The notes under the pieces are model-generated. The model made no database searches. It saw only the letters and a program-made list of their open reading frames with translations, and was not told the DNA's origin. Shown one piece after another: positions 5,969-6,007 of a DNA stretch of 6,007 nucleotides. Positions within the stretch are counted from its first letter, which is position 1. Each line of letters starts with the position of its first letter. The translations under genes were made by a program, and so were the position numbers. The stretch is from Azonexus sp. (GTDB taxonomy: Bacteria > Pseudomonadota > Gammaproteobacteria > Burkholderiales > Rhodocyclaceae): contig JAITWU010000126.1 of assembly GCA_031285115.1 (NCBI GenBank), positions 1-6,007 of the forward strand, in the 5' to 3' direction.

Positions 5969-6007
5969 GCTCGCCCTGCATGGCTCGCCCGCTCAGGCGG
6001 CAAGAAA
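5969..6007. repeat. Second copy of the left-edge repeat, with direct instead of inverted arms
   Basis: Bases 5971-6007 match 20-56 at 32 of 37 positions by direct comparison. Three adjacent mismatches change the right arm, so this copy has GCTCGCCC twice as direct repeats (5969-5976 and 5983-5990) around the palindrome TGCATG, whereas the left copy forms a hairpin. The copy runs off the end of the window, so its full length is not visible. Confidence 0.7.

Overview
The window is GC-rich DNA with dense, short-spaced genes, GC-ending codons and ATGA-type gene overlaps. The gene set (a BtuF-type cobalamin-binding protein, a SCO1/SenC copper protein and c-di-GMP-type signalling proteins), together with CCCTCTCCCC-type palindromic intergenic repeats, suggests a respiratory proteobacterium. 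A betaproteobacterium of the Rhodocyclaceae kind is my best guess. That placement is inference from the style of the proteins, not from a marker gene.

Layout: 1-264 is mostly repeat DNA (a GGTTCGCC hairpin, a 21-bp palindrome and two inverted copies of a C-rich/G-rich repeat). 265-1179 encodes a secreted BtuF-type cobalamin-binding protein. Overlapping it by ATGA is 1176-1970, a second protein of the same fold with no export signal. After a 71-bp gap with a perfect TATAAT box, 2042-2380 encodes a small exported protein of unknown function. It overlaps, again by ATGA, 2377-2964, a SCO1/SenC/PrrC copper-binding thioredoxin-fold protein. 3090-5150 encodes a large inner-membrane signalling protein: two membrane segments around a periplasmic sensor, then HAMP, GGDEF and EAL domains. 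Both cyclase and phosphodiesterase active sites are eroded, but the RxxD product-binding (I-) site remains. Convergent to it, 5755-5177 on the minus strand encodes a PilZ protein with a C-terminal STAS-like half. 5756-6007 is non-coding and ends in a second copy of the repeat seen at 20-56.

How they fit together: there are three small functional blocks. The first is corrinoid capture, with one exported and one apparently cytoplasmic binding protein made from overlapping genes; no BtuC/BtuD permease or ATPase lies in the window. The second is periplasmic copper handling for cytochrome oxidase assembly (SCO1 plus a coupled unknown partner). The third is c-di-GMP reception: a probably non-catalytic GGDEF-EAL transducer next to a PilZ effector. 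I see no tRNA, rRNA, CRISPR array, transposase or phage gene. No wholly new system stands out. The most unusual items are the PilZ-STAS-like fusion, the degenerate GGDEF-EAL protein with an intact I-site, the paired BtuF-like genes, and the two end repeats whose arms are inverted in one copy and direct in the other.
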